From positions 2,542,001 through 2,606,000 of the forward strand of contig NZ_CP087590.1 of the NCBI RefSeq assembly GCF_015594925.2: a DNA stretch of 64,000 nt. Reading direction: 5' to 3'. Positions 51,677 through 60,845 of the stretch are shown here, piece after piece (position 1 is the stretch's first letter; every line of letters begins with the position of its first letter). The notes under the pieces are model-generated. The model worked only from the letters and a program-made list of their open reading frames with translations, made no database searches and had not been told where the DNA came from. Position numbers and translations under genes: made by a program. This stretch comes from Vibrio sp. VB16 (GTDB taxonomy: Bacteria > Pseudomonadota > Gammaproteobacteria > Enterobacterales > Vibrionaceae).

Positions 51677-52612
51677 TTACTCTTTTTCTTCCGGTACTGG
51701 AACTTTATATTCAGCTTCTTCCGGTACTTCTGGAGCGTCATCAACCGAAACAACCAATGGTGAACCGTGATTGGTCATTTTGGCAACCAAACTCGCCACT
51801 CGTTGACGCATTTCACGACGATCAACGATCATATCTATTGCACCGTGTTCGAGTAAAAACTCACTACGTTGGAAGCCTTCTGGCAAATCTTCACGTACTG
51901 TTTGTTCAATAACCCGACGACCTGCAAAACCAATAAGCGCCTTAGGTTCGCCGATATTTACATCGCCCAACATCGCCAAACTCGCAGAAACACCACCCAT
52001 TGTAGGGTCAGTCATAACGGAGATAAAAGGCAGTCCTTTATTTGATAAGCGTTCCAATGCAGCACTGGTTTTCGCCATTTGCATTAAAGACATCAATGCC
52101 TCTTGCATGCGAGCACCACCACTTGCAGAAAAACAAACCAATCCGCATTCTGCTTCCATTGCGGCTTCAACGGCTTTAACAAAGCGAGCACCAACAACGG
52201 AGCCCATCGACCCCCCCATAAAGGAGAACTCAAAGGCGCATGCAACAATGGGTAAGCCTAGTACTTCCCCTTGCATAACAACCATCGCGTCTTTTTCACC
52301 ACTGTTCTTTTGAGCAGCAACGATACGGTCTTTATAGCGCTTCGAATCTTTAAACTTCAATTTATCTTGAGGTTCTAGATCGTTGGCTAGTTCTACACGG
52401 TTATTCTCATCTAGAAACGTTTCTAAACGACGGCGTGCTTTCATACGCATATGATGATCACATTTTGGGCATACTTCCAAATTGCGCTCTAGTTCTGCGT
52501 GATATAGAACTTGTTCACAAGATGTACATTTGGTCCATACACCTTCAGGGATAGAAGCTTTACGAGAGCTTACAATGTTACTTTTCGTTAATATTTTTTC
52601 AAGCCAACTCAT
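51677..52612 (-). CDS. accD: Acetyl-CoA carboxylase carboxyltransferase subunit beta
   Basis: A 311-residue protein. The N-terminal zinc ribbon has CTSCEQVLYHAELERNLEVC followed by PKC, and the carboxyltransferase domain shows GSMGSVVGARFVKAVE, SASGGARMQEALMSLMQM and DPTMGGVSASLAMLGD. It joins AccA in making malonyl-CoA. AAGG precedes the ATG. It precedes folC by about 40 bp. Confidence 0.96.
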   Translation of the reverse strand: MSWLEKILTKSNIVSSRKASIPEGVWTKCTSCEQVLYHAELERNLEVCPKCDHHMRMKARRRLETFLDENNRVELANDLEPQDKLKFKDSKRYKDRIVAAQKNSGEKDAMVVMQGEVLGLPIVACAFEFSFMGGSMGSVVGARFVKAVEAAMEAECGLVCFSASGGARMQEALMSLMQMAKTSAALERLSNKGLPFISVMTDPTMGGVSASLAMLGDVNIGEPKALIGFAGRRVIEQTVREDLPEGFQRSEFLLEHGAIDMIVDRREMRQRVASLVAKMTNHGSPLVVSVDDAPEVPEEAEYKVPVPEEKE

Positions 52613-52809
52613 GGAAGACCTTTTCTTTTATTTCTTCCACCAAATGGCGAAAGAGTTATAATTCAATAATCTGCGGACAGATTAAACCACAGATCTTTAA
52701 CGCTGTAGACAAAAAACTGGTTGTACCTATTTATAGCGTAGCAACAAGTTTTAATAAATCACTATAATTTGAGTGTGTTAGCGGTAAATAGTTCCATCGC
52801 TGCTTCATT

Positions 52810-53604
52810 TTATAGTGATGTATCAGGCAAAAAAAGTGGCCCAATGGCAACTCTAGGAAGTTCAAACTCAGCTGGATAATCCACATCGACCAAATACAGT
52901 CCGCTTGGCTTTGCCGTTGCACCGGCTAAAGACCGATTTTTCTCTGCAAGTAACCATTTTATCCATTCTGTATTCTGTTCGCCGCGGCCAACCTCAATTA
53001 AGCTACCCGTAATATTTCGAACCATATGATGTACAAATGCATTCGCTTTGATATCGATAACAATGTAATTACCATTACGCGATACGTTCAAATGATGGAT
53101 GTTTCGCCATGGGCTGTTAGATTGACAATGGGCCGCGCGAAACGAACTAAAGTCATTCTCACCCAAAAGAAATTGTCCCGCTTCATGCATCTTCTCCGCA
53201 TCTAACTCCCCGTGGTAGTGACTGACTCCGGAAGAGAGAATGGCGGGACGAAACGCATTATTAAAAATGATATAGCGATAACGTCGAGCAGTAGCGGTAA
53301 ATCGAGCATGGAATGCATCTGGAACCTCTTTCGCCCAACGAACCGCGATGTCCTTGGGCATATTGGTGTTGGTACCCATTACCCACGCAACCAGTTTTCT
53401 CGTCGAACTTGTATCAAAATGAACGATTTGCCCTGTGCCATGAACGCCAGCATCAGTGCGTCCAGCACATTGAACCTCAACGGGATGTGCGGCAACAATC
53501 GATAACGCTTTTTCTAATTCTTGCTGCACACTGTTGACATGTTTTTGTCTTTGCCAACCAGAGTATTTCGTACCGTGATATTCAACACATAAAGCTATAC
53601 GCAT
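52810..53604 (-). CDS. truA: tRNA pseudouridine synthase A
   Basis: A 264-residue enzyme that isomerises uridines 38-40 in the anticodon arm. The catalytic Asp is in CAGRTDAGVHGTGQIVHF. YHGTKYSGWQRQKHVNSVQ starts the protein and FVHHMVRNITGSLIEVGRGE is the conserved C-terminal motif. AGGAATT precedes the ATG. It is followed by accD on the same strand, as in E. coli. Confidence 0.96.
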   Translation of the reverse strand: MRIALCVEYHGTKYSGWQRQKHVNSVQQELEKALSIVAAHPVEVQCAGRTDAGVHGTGQIVHFDTSSTRKLVAWVMGTNTNMPKDIAVRWAKEVPDAFHARFTATARRYRYIIFNNAFRPAILSSGVSHYHGELDAEKMHEAGQFLLGENDFSSFRAAHCQSNSPWRNIHHLNVSRNGNYIVIDIKANAFVHHMVRNITGSLIEVGRGEQNTEWIKWLLAEKNRSLAGATAKPSGLYLVDVDYPAEFELPRVAIGPLFLPDTSL

Positions 53605-53723
53605 GTTAATTCCTAGGGGCTTTCAATATGTCACATCTAAAGTGCATTACTAATATGGGAGGTGGATTTTAGGGGTCAGATTAACGATTGTCCAGACCTG
53701 ACTCTACCGTGATGTAATTGAAG

Positions 53724-53768
53724 CTCAAGTAACCTACATGGCTGGAGCGACATATAAGGTTACTTGAG
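53724..53768. terminator. 12-bp inverted repeat after fimV
   Basis: CTCAAGTAACCT and AGGTTACTTGAG pair perfectly around a 21-base loop, 28 bp beyond the fimV stop on the minus strand. No U-run follows. It may be a terminator-like structure or a repeat. A GGGTCAG...CTGACTC pair lies just beyond it at 53673-53704. Confidence 0.5.
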
Positions 53769-53795
53769 TGACTACTGTCATTTACAGTTTGCTTG

Positions 53796-56700
53796 CTATT
53801 GATTTTCTATTTTATCAAGTAACTCTCTAGCTTGCTGACGGATGCCTTCTTCGCCATACAACAGCGCTTCTTCAAGCAGTCGTGTGGCGCCTTCCGTATC
53901 GTTCATTTCGATGTAGATCTTCGCCAAGTCTAGTTTTCCTGCCGCTTCAGCGTTGGCGTCAACATCAAACTGTTCAACATTCCCAATAACGTCAGGAAAC
54001 TCGTTTAAACCCACATCTAATTTTAATTCTTCTTCGTCAGGGTCGATTTCATTGTCATCCACGACATCCGCTTGCGCCATCAACTCATCGACACTCATAT
54101 AGGTCTGTTCATTTTCTAAAGACTTAGCATCAATTTCGGATTGCTCACCCCAATCTTCTTCTTGCGCAACCGGTTCCTCTGTCTGAGAGCCCCATACATC
54201 CAGTTCGTCTTCAGGAATGTCTGTTGATATATTTGCTTGCTGCTCTTTAGATAGCGCAAAGCCATTCCAGTCCTCACCGCCAACATCCAGCATGGTATCG
54301 ATATCCATGCCTGCACTCGCGATCGTTTTTTCATCTAAAGCTACATCATTTCTCAACGCTGGGGATTCATCATCACTGAGTAGTTCCGCTAGCGTGGCTG
54401 ACTCATCATACTGATCAAGTTTTTTCTTATCGCCGACTTCACTGACACTGTCATCAACACCTTTAGCAACCGTGTCGGAGTCGTCCATTTCAGCAAAGAA
54501 ACTGTCAAACTCATCTAGCGACTCTTCTTTCTCTGATAGAACCGCTTCGTTAAATGCTTGAATTTCTTCCTTTTCTTGTTGTTCGCTGCCTGTATCACTG
54601 AATATTGCATCCAGCGCTGAATGTTCTTCTGGTGTCGTCTCTTTTCCTTCAGAAACAAAGTTTAGTGTTTTCTCTAACTCAGCCCGCTCTTCAGATAAAG
54701 GTTCAATAGACGAAGCGTCATCGTTGATGTCGTTCAGAAGAGCACTTAGCTCATTATTGTCGTCATCAAGCCCGTCACCGCTGAGTCCAAGTATTTCTGC
54801 TGGTTCTTCAAGTAATTCAGATTGGTTCTCTGGGATGGTTTCCAGATCAGGTTCATGTAAAACATCGCTCAGCGCGCTAGCTTCGTCATATTCGCCAAGC
54901 TCGTCATCGTTGAGTTCCAATGTCTTTGTTTGTTCTTTAAGTGATTCAGGATCGATCTCGGGTAGTATTTCAAGGTCGGATTCTTGTAATACATCACTCA
55001 GCGCACTAGCTTCATCATATTCACCAAGCTCATCATCGTTGAGTTCCAGTGTCTCTGTTGGCTCTTCAAGTGACGCAGGCTCGATCTCTGGAAGCGTTTC
55101 AAGATCTGGCTCTTGTAAAGCATCGTTATGCGCACTAGCTTCATCATATTCACCAAGCTCATCATCGTTGAGTTCCAGTGTCTCTGTTGGCTCTTCAAGT
55201 GACGCAGGCTCGATCTCTGGAAGCGTTTCAAGATCTGGCTCTTGTAAAGCATCGTTATGCGCACTAGCTTCATCATATTCACCAAGCTCATCATCGTTGA
55301 GTTCCAATGTCTCTGTTGGCTCTTCAATGGCGTCCGGCTCGATTTCTTCTAACGCCTCAAGCTCAAGGTTTTCAACCAATGTTGATTCATTACCTGCTAC
55401 TGGTTTTTCATCAGTTTCGAGGTCCCAATCTTCATCTTGAGGGGTTCCAAATTCATTCGTTATCGCTTCATCTTTAATATCAGAGAGTTTTTCATCTGGA
55501 TTAACAATGTCGTCATCAATAGACTGGGAAGGCGACTCATAATCAGCGTCTTGCTTTCCCTCATCAGATTCCTCTATATCAAAATCTTCGATTTCAGACA
55601 TATAGCTGTCTATATCATCTAGCGCTTCAATTTTGTCGGCATGCTCAGAGCCATCGATATGCGGCGTAAAATCGAAGCGACCTTTTTGTGCGACATCACT
55701 CTCTGTGAGTGATGATATTTCTCGTTCAAGAGACCCATCAAAAGGTTCATCTTCCGATAACAATTCATCCAATAAATCCGTGCTATTTTCATCTAACTCA
55801 GGTTCATCTCCAATTGATCCTTCTCCCGATTGTGGCTCTATACCAAACTCGGCTAAAAGGTCATCAGGATCCGTACTCATCTCGCCAAATTCTTTCTCAG
55901 CATCCTCAAGCAACTCATCCAGAAGTGCTGTGCTGTCTTCGCTGACTTCAATATCATCGGAGACATCCGCATTGGCAACATCATCACCATCATCAGAGAT
56001 CAACTCGTCTAACAATGCTGTGTTGTCTTCTAGATCTAATTCCGATTCGTCGGAACTTCCAGATGCATCAAAAAGCTCATCCAGCAGCTCGGTGCTGTTT
56101 TCTGATAATTCAGGTATATCGTCGTCGTTTGACTCTTCGTCATCAAGTAAATCATCTAATAACGCCGTACTATCCTCTGAAAGCTCAGCGGCGGCGTCTT
56201 CTTGCTCTATTACGTCATCGAGCAGATCGGTGCTATTTTCTGCAAGCAGATCATCAATTGAGTCCGCATCAACTGACTCAGTTTCCATTTGATAATTAGC
56301 AAGTATATCGTCGATGTCATCGGATTCCGCCGCGTCGCTCTGCGCTGCCGCCGGTTGATAACTGGACAATATATCGTCGATGTCATCAGATTCCGCCGCG
56401 TCGCTCTGCGCTGCCGCCGGTTGATAACTGGACAATATATCGTCGATGTCATCAGATTCCGCCGCGTCGATCTGCGCTGCCGCCGGTTGATAACTGGACA
56501 ATATATCGTCGATATCATCAGAATCGCTATTATTTTTATCATCACCACTGTCGAGGTCAAAGTCGTCAAGGTCACTCTCATTACTATTTTCTTCTTTGAC
56601 GCTATTGAATAGATCATCGAGTGCTGACTGGTCAATTTCATCTGCAGCTAGTGCTTCTGTGTCATCTTCACCGGCCAATAGCTCGTCCAGATCATCTTGT

Positions 56701-58085
56701 GACATCCCACTTTCGTCAGATAGATCAAACTCACTTTCAAATTCATTCTCGTCCCCGGAAGATTCGTTATCTAACGCTCTTTCCATATCTTCTAGACTGA
56801 GCGCTTCTTCTTCACCGTCTACACTTATCCCGTTTGCGCTCTGTTCGATCTTATCTAATTCTGTATCGAAATCACCATTATCTGCAATGCTTGCAAATGG
56901 GTCATCCTCTCCATCATCTAGGTTAAAGTCCAAATCACTGTCGTCGAGGTTAGCAAAGACATCGTCTTCAGATAATTGTTCATCTTCATCATCTATATCA
57001 AAGATATTCTCGTCTGAAAGCTCTCCGAACAGATCATCATCGATACCGACATCTTCATCAATATCTTCATCTAAATTTATCTCTGGCACGTCATCTGAAT
57101 CATCATCCATCAACGAGATGACTTCTGGCCCTTCGGGGATTAACTGCTCTTGAGGTTGTTCTGCTCCGCCTTTACGAGTCAATAAAAGAACGATAATAAG
57201 CACAAACAACAACCCTGGGATTAAGGCTAGCAATACAACAAACCAAGTATTGGCCAAAAGCATATCGAGTTGACTTGGTTCTATTTGAGCCGTTTCAAGC
57301 GCTTTTTTACGCTCTTCTCCTAGCAGTTTCTCTACCTCATCGCGAATTCGGCTTTCGTCACCAAGTTCATCTTTTAGATTCCCCACTTCATCTTGAACAT
57401 CCGTCAACATGAGACGAAGCTTATGATTCTTTTCTTCTAAAGCGGCCAACTCGCCTTCTGTAGTAGTGAGATCTTGTTTTAACTTAGTGACATGCTCACG
57501 TTGTTTAGAATCAGCTTTGACCTCGTTATTCTCAACAGCTGCGACTTCAATAGGCTTTGGTTGTTTAGGCGCTTGCGGTGGAGTGAGGTCTGTCTCTGTT
57601 ATCGGTGCTGGTTTTGTAACTGGGCTAGAGACGACCGTTGTCCCTTTTTGCTGCTTATTATGCGCTTGCATAATACGAACCGCTTCATTGGTATTCTCTG
57701 CCTGAACTTGCTCTAGAGATGGCACTCTCAATCGACTACCTGGTCTCAGCTCATGGATATTTTGTTGGTCAAATGCTTGCGGATTCAATTTATAGATCGC
57801 AAGTAAAGTCTGCTGTACAGAGTATCGTCGTGAGGGTCGTAGTTTGGTCGCTATTGACCAAAGGGTTTCGTTATTTGCCGTTGGCCCATAAGAATTCGCG
57901 CTATTTCCGATGGCGTTTGAAACGGTAGCGTTGGAAGGCTGAGTGCTCTGTTGCGTAGCCTGAACTGAAGACTTAACTTCACCATCAGGCCCAATTAGGC
58001 GAATAGATTCAGCAACAGCGAGATCGGCTGAAACTGTTAAAAGTAACGCTAAAGGCGTAATGAGACGCTTTAGGATTGGATGCAT
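53796..58085 (-). CDS. fimV: FimV-type polar hub protein with LysM and acidic repeats
   Basis: A 1429-residue protein. It has a signal peptide (cleavage after AVA), a LysM-like peptidoglycan domain near residues 70-120 (NETLWSIATKLRPSRRYSV), a coiled coil about 195-265, one membrane helix about 280-300 (WFVVLLALIPGLLFVLIIVL) and a very acidic cytoplasmic region rich in DD, EE and SS. The C-terminus is the TPR-like FimV domain (KLDLAKIYIEMNDTEGATRL). FimV-type proteins (HubP in Vibrio) anchor chromosome origin and chemotaxis proteins at cell poles. Two kinds of tandem repeats lie in the acidic part. It lies between asd and truA as in other Vibrio. Confidence 0.93.
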   Translation of the reverse strand: MHPILKRLITPLALLLTVSADLAVAESIRLIGPDGEVKSSVQATQQSTQPSNATVSNAIGNSANSYGPTANNETLWSIATKLRPSRRYSVQQTLLAIYKLNPQAFDQQNIHELRPGSRLRVPSLEQVQAENTNEAVRIMQAHNKQQKGTTVVSSPVTKPAPITETDLTPPQAPKQPKPIEVAAVENNEVKADSKQREHVTKLKQDLTTTEGELAALEEKNHKLRLMLTDVQDEVGNLKDELGDESRIRDEVEKLLGEERKKALETAQIEPSQLDMLLANTWFVVLLALIPGLLFVLIIVLLLTRKGGAEQPQEQLIPEGPEVISLMDDDSDDVPEINLDEDIDEDVGIDDDLFGELSDENIFDIDDEDEQLSEDDVFANLDDSDLDFNLDDGEDDPFASIADNGDFDTELDKIEQSANGISVDGEEEALSLEDMERALDNESSGDENEFESEFDLSDESGMSQDDLDELLAGEDDTEALAADEIDQSALDDLFNSVKEENSNESDLDDFDLDSGDDKNNSDSDDIDDILSSYQPAAAQIDAAESDDIDDILSSYQPAAAQSDAAESDDIDDILSSYQPAAAQSDAAESDDIDDILANYQMETESVDADSIDDLLAENSTDLLDDVIEQEDAAAELSEDSTALLDDLLDDEESNDDDIPELSENSTELLDELFDASGSSDESELDLEDNTALLDELISDDGDDVANADVSDDIEVSEDSTALLDELLEDAEKEFGEMSTDPDDLLAEFGIEPQSGEGSIGDEPELDENSTDLLDELLSEDEPFDGSLEREISSLTESDVAQKGRFDFTPHIDGSEHADKIEALDDIDSYMSEIEDFDIEESDEGKQDADYESPSQSIDDDIVNPDEKLSDIKDEAITNEFGTPQDEDWDLETDEKPVAGNESTLVENLELEALEEIEPDAIEEPTETLELNDDELGEYDEASAHNDALQEPDLETLPEIEPASLEEPTETLELNDDELGEYDEASAHNDALQEPDLETLPEIEPASLEEPTETLELNDDELGEYDEASALSDVLQESDLEILPEIDPESLKEQTKTLELNDDELGEYDEASALSDVLHEPDLETIPENQSELLEEPAEILGLSGDGLDDDNNELSALLNDINDDASSIEPLSEERAELEKTLNFVSEGKETTPEEHSALDAIFSDTGSEQQEKEEIQAFNEAVLSEKEESLDEFDSFFAEMDDSDTVAKGVDDSVSEVGDKKKLDQYDESATLAELLSDDESPALRNDVALDEKTIASAGMDIDTMLDVGGEDWNGFALSKEQQANISTDIPEDELDVWGSQTEEPVAQEEDWGEQSEIDAKSLENEQTYMSVDELMAQADVVDDNEIDPDEEELKLDVGLNEFPDVIGNVEQFDVDANAEAAGKLDLAKIYIEMNDTEGATRLLEEALLYGEEGIRQQARELLDKIENQ
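54800..55330. repeat. 129-bp tandem repeat in fimV, four units
   Basis: A 129-bp unit, marked by the bases CACCAAGC or CGCCAAGC at 54893, 55022, 55151 and 55280, encodes a 43-residue acidic unit containing ELNDDELGEYDEAS. The units starting at 55022 and 55151 are identical over 129 bp. The end limits are approximate. Such exact copies suggest recent expansion by slippage or recombination. Confidence 0.85.
56283..56529. repeat. 66-bp tandem repeat in fimV, four units
   Basis: Units marked by CGTCGATGTC or CGTCGATATC at 56309, 56375, 56441 and 56507 repeat every 66 bp and encode a 22-residue block containing ESDDIDDILSSYQPAAAQ. Copies differ at few bases. The end limits are approximate. Confidence 0.85.
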
Positions 58086-58342
58086 ATAAGGCTCGTCTTT
58101 CTGCGTTAAAACTTAATTAATTAATATAGAGCAAATACCCATGGGTAAATGAACTTATATCTCTAAAAAGGGGACAGCTTCTAAATATATCGGATATCAG
58201 ATGGAAAACTATAGGTCTCTACAAAAAAAAGTCGATAAATCATCAAAATATCAATTTTTATTACTAAATTAAGGGGTGGCCTACATTTCAGGCAAGTCCA
58301 TAGTATGCTTTGCAGTCAACCAAAACTGGGCATATTCAAAAA

Positions 58343-58370
58343 AAAAGCCCTAGCAATCACTAGGGCTTTT
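58343..58370 (-). terminator. Intrinsic terminator after asd
   Basis: On the minus strand AAAAGCCCTAG and CTAGGGCTTTT pair over 11 bases around a 6-base loop, followed by more T, about 25 bp beyond the asd stop. The 310-bp gap between asd and fimV otherwise shows TACCCATGGGTA at 58136-58147 (a 12-base palindrome) and AT-rich sequence suited to the fimV promoter. Confidence 0.85.
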
Positions 58371-58395
58371 TCATCGAACAGCTTAAAAGTCGTGA

Positions 58396-59409
58396 CTAAA
58401 AATAGTCTCGAATAAGTAATTCAGCAATCTGTACTGCATTGGTTGCTGCGCCTTTACGCACATTGTCAGCGACCACCCACATATTGATACCACTGTGGTG
58501 ACTAATATCATTTCTAATACGGCCTACCATAACATGGTCTTTACCGCCGCTATCACGCACTTGAGTTGGGAAGTCTTGCCCTTGGAATACTTCGACACCA
58601 TCTGTATCCTCAAGCATTTGAATCACTTGCTCAGCATCAATTGGCAAACGAGTTTCAATATGAATCGCTTCTGCATGACCATAAAATACGGGAACTCGAA
58701 CACAAGTAGGGTTCACCATTATAGAGGTATCATTGAAGATTTTCTGTGTTTCCCAAACCATCTTCATCTCTTCTTTGGTATAGCCATTCTCCATAAAAGC
58801 ATCGATTTGAGGAATACAGTTAAATGCGATTTGTTGACTAAAGGCTTCAGGTTCAGCGGGCACGCCACTCAATAGTTTTGCCGTTTGACCTGCTAGCTCA
58901 TCAATGCCTGACTTCCCCGCTCCAGACACGGATTGATAGGTAGATACATTAATTCTTTCAATCCCTACTTCATCATGAATCGGCTTAAGGGCAACCAACA
59001 TTTGAATAGTTGAGCAATTTGGATTCGCGATAATGTTGCGATTGCGAAAGTCCGCTATTGCCTCTGGGTTAACTTCAGGAACAACGAGAGGGATATCATA
59101 ATCGTATCTAAATTGAGAGGTATTATCGATAACAACCACACCCTCATCAGCGGCGATAGGTGCCCATTTTTCGGACAGTTCAGCACCGGCAGAAAATAGC
59201 GCAATATGCACCTGAGACCAATCAAAGTTCTCTACATTTTCAACCAAAATTGACTTACCATTAAAGCGATAACTTTTACCTTCACTGCGTTCACTCGCCA
59301 ACAGGTACAAATTCCCTACAGGAAAGTCACGTTCTTTTAGAACGTCCAGTATGGCTTCACCAACAGCGCCCGTGGCACCAAATACTGCTACATTAAATTC
59401 TTGGCTCAT
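58396..59409 (-). CDS. asd: Aspartate-semialdehyde dehydrogenase
   Basis: A 337-residue enzyme for the lysine, threonine and methionine pathway. VAVFGATGAVGEAILDVLKE binds NADP; the catalytic Cys is in NIIANPNCSTIQMLVALKP, and SGAGKSGIDELAGQT follows. The ATG has GGTGGAAA upstream and overlaps the pdxB stop by four bases (ATGA), so the two are coupled. A longer in-frame start upstream would lie inside pdxB and is rejected. It resembles the Vibrio/Pseudomonas type. Confidence 0.95.
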   Translation of the reverse strand: MSQEFNVAVFGATGAVGEAILDVLKERDFPVGNLYLLASERSEGKSYRFNGKSILVENVENFDWSQVHIALFSAGAELSEKWAPIAADEGVVVIDNTSQFRYDYDIPLVVPEVNPEAIADFRNRNIIANPNCSTIQMLVALKPIHDEVGIERINVSTYQSVSGAGKSGIDELAGQTAKLLSGVPAEPEAFSQQIAFNCIPQIDAFMENGYTKEEMKMVWETQKIFNDTSIMVNPTCVRVPVFYGHAEAIHIETRLPIDAEQVIQMLEDTDGVEVFQGQDFPTQVRDSGGKDHVMVGRIRNDISHHSGINMWVVADNVRKGAATNAVQIAELLIRDYF

Positions 59410-60560
59410 TTTTCCACCTTTATTTGGAAACCTAATTGTCTCAATGGCTCTAGCTGGCATGTTTTGTCACCAACTAAGCGAATAGCACTATATTCTCTTC
59501 TATCCCAATAATTTTTACGCATCGCATCAAATGCGCTTTTATTCTCTGCTTCTGTTTGATCACGGGAGATTTCGCGACGGAATATGGCGTCATCATGTCG
59601 TACATCATATGTTAATTGAATAAGACTGTGCAGCACAGCTTCGTTCCATTCTCGGTCAACAAAAACCTGAGGAATTGGCGCTATTGGCAATAAATCTGAA
59701 GCATTCGCTCGTTCATCTCTTTTTAAAAACTCGCAATAAAAGTTAAAAATCATCGTTGTCCCACGCGCTTTACCTTCTAAACCGTAGCCCGCTACATGGG
59801 GGGTGGCAAAATCGAGAAAAGGCAAAAGTTCAAGATCTACAGCGGGTTCGTGTTCGAACACGTCTAAACTCGCGCTAAATCCATCTTGCTTCATCAAGCG
59901 TTGTTTCAGCGCCAGATTATCGACGACCGGCCCTCTGGCCGCATTTATCAATATTTGATTCGCTCTCATATTGTCGAGTCTATTTGCATCAATCAAATGA
60001 TGCGTAGGGTGTTTGCCTACTTTTGTGATCGGTGTATGCAGCGTAATAACATCCGATTGTTCAAGCAAAAAATCCAATTCTACAAACTTTCTGTTATCAC
60101 CTTCCGCTTGTTTTATCGGATCATTAAGTAGTACTTTTATACCTATACCCTGTAACGCCTCAGATAGATAACTTCCAACTTGACCCGCACCTATAATCCC
60201 GACGGTTTTTTCTAAAACAGAAAATCCTTTTTGTTGAGCCAGTACCATCAATACGCTAAAGACATATTCCGCGACACCAACTTTATTGCAGCCTGGTGCT
60301 GCGGTAAAGAAAATGCCTTTTTCTTTAAGTAGCGACTGATCGACGTGATCCTTTCCCGCCGTTGCTGTCCCTACAAATTTTAGTCGATTTGCATGTTTAA
60401 GAAGGGCCGAATTCACTTTAGTGACCGAACGAATCATAAGTGCATCAACATCAATCAGATCTTCTGCTTGAATCTCGCGGCCAGATTTAAATGTCACTTC
60501 GCCAAGTTGACTAAACAGAGCGTCCGCATAAGGCATGGCCTCATCGATAAGAATTTTCAT
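59406..60560 (-). CDS. pdxB: Erythronate-4-phosphate dehydrogenase
   Basis: A 384-residue D-2-hydroxyacid dehydrogenase of the vitamin B6 pathway. It starts MKILIDEAMPYADALFSQLG; VGIIGAGQVGSYLSEALQGI is the NAD site, INAARGPVVDNLAL and FATPHVAGYGLEGKARGT hold catalytic residues, and the C-terminal PdxB dimerisation domain is present. An ATG is preferred over a GTG two codons earlier. It is translationally coupled to asd. Confidence 0.95.
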   Translation of the reverse strand: MKILIDEAMPYADALFSQLGEVTFKSGREIQAEDLIDVDALMIRSVTKVNSALLKHANRLKFVGTATAGKDHVDQSLLKEKGIFFTAAPGCNKVGVAEYVFSVLMVLAQQKGFSVLEKTVGIIGAGQVGSYLSEALQGIGIKVLLNDPIKQAEGDNRKFVELDFLLEQSDVITLHTPITKVGKHPTHHLIDANRLDNMRANQILINAARGPVVDNLALKQRLMKQDGFSASLDVFEHEPAVDLELLPFLDFATPHVAGYGLEGKARGTTMIFNFYCEFLKRDERANASDLLPIAPIPQVFVDREWNEAVLHSLIQLTYDVRHDDAIFRREISRDQTEAENKSAFDAMRKNYWDRREYSAIRLVGDKTCQLEPLRQLGFQIKVEK

Positions 60561-60688
60561 AAACACGTTTTTTCTAGGTTGCTAGGAGGGGGGATTGTGG
60601 CGCAATACAATATTATTCGCCAGTATATTTTCACTTGACGCGACACTATTTGGTCGACCAACATCCTCAGATGACTGAAAATAAAAAT

Positions 60689-60719
60689 GCCCGGTCACCA
60701 AATAAATTGATAACCGGGC
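60689..60719 (-). terminator. Terminator after fabB
   Basis: On the minus strand GCCCGGT and ACCGGGC pair around a 17-base loop with inner pairing, followed by ATTTTTATTTT. It lies about 130 bp beyond the fabB stop, upstream of pdxB. Confidence 0.7.
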
Positions 60720-60845
60720 TAAATCCAGAACAAAAGGATCACGTTCCGCTCTCAAAGGAACATGTTTGCGTCTGTCTGATCAGTCAAGCTGACCGATTCT
60801 GGAAACCTTTTCCGTCTTCCGTTTCAGATAGGGTTCTAAAACGAA

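Noticed and set aside
54724..55440. 238-codon frame opposite to fimV rich in Ser
   Set aside because: It mirrors the acidic, repeat-rich FimV sequence; codon bias on the complementary strand makes long stop-free frames without a gene.
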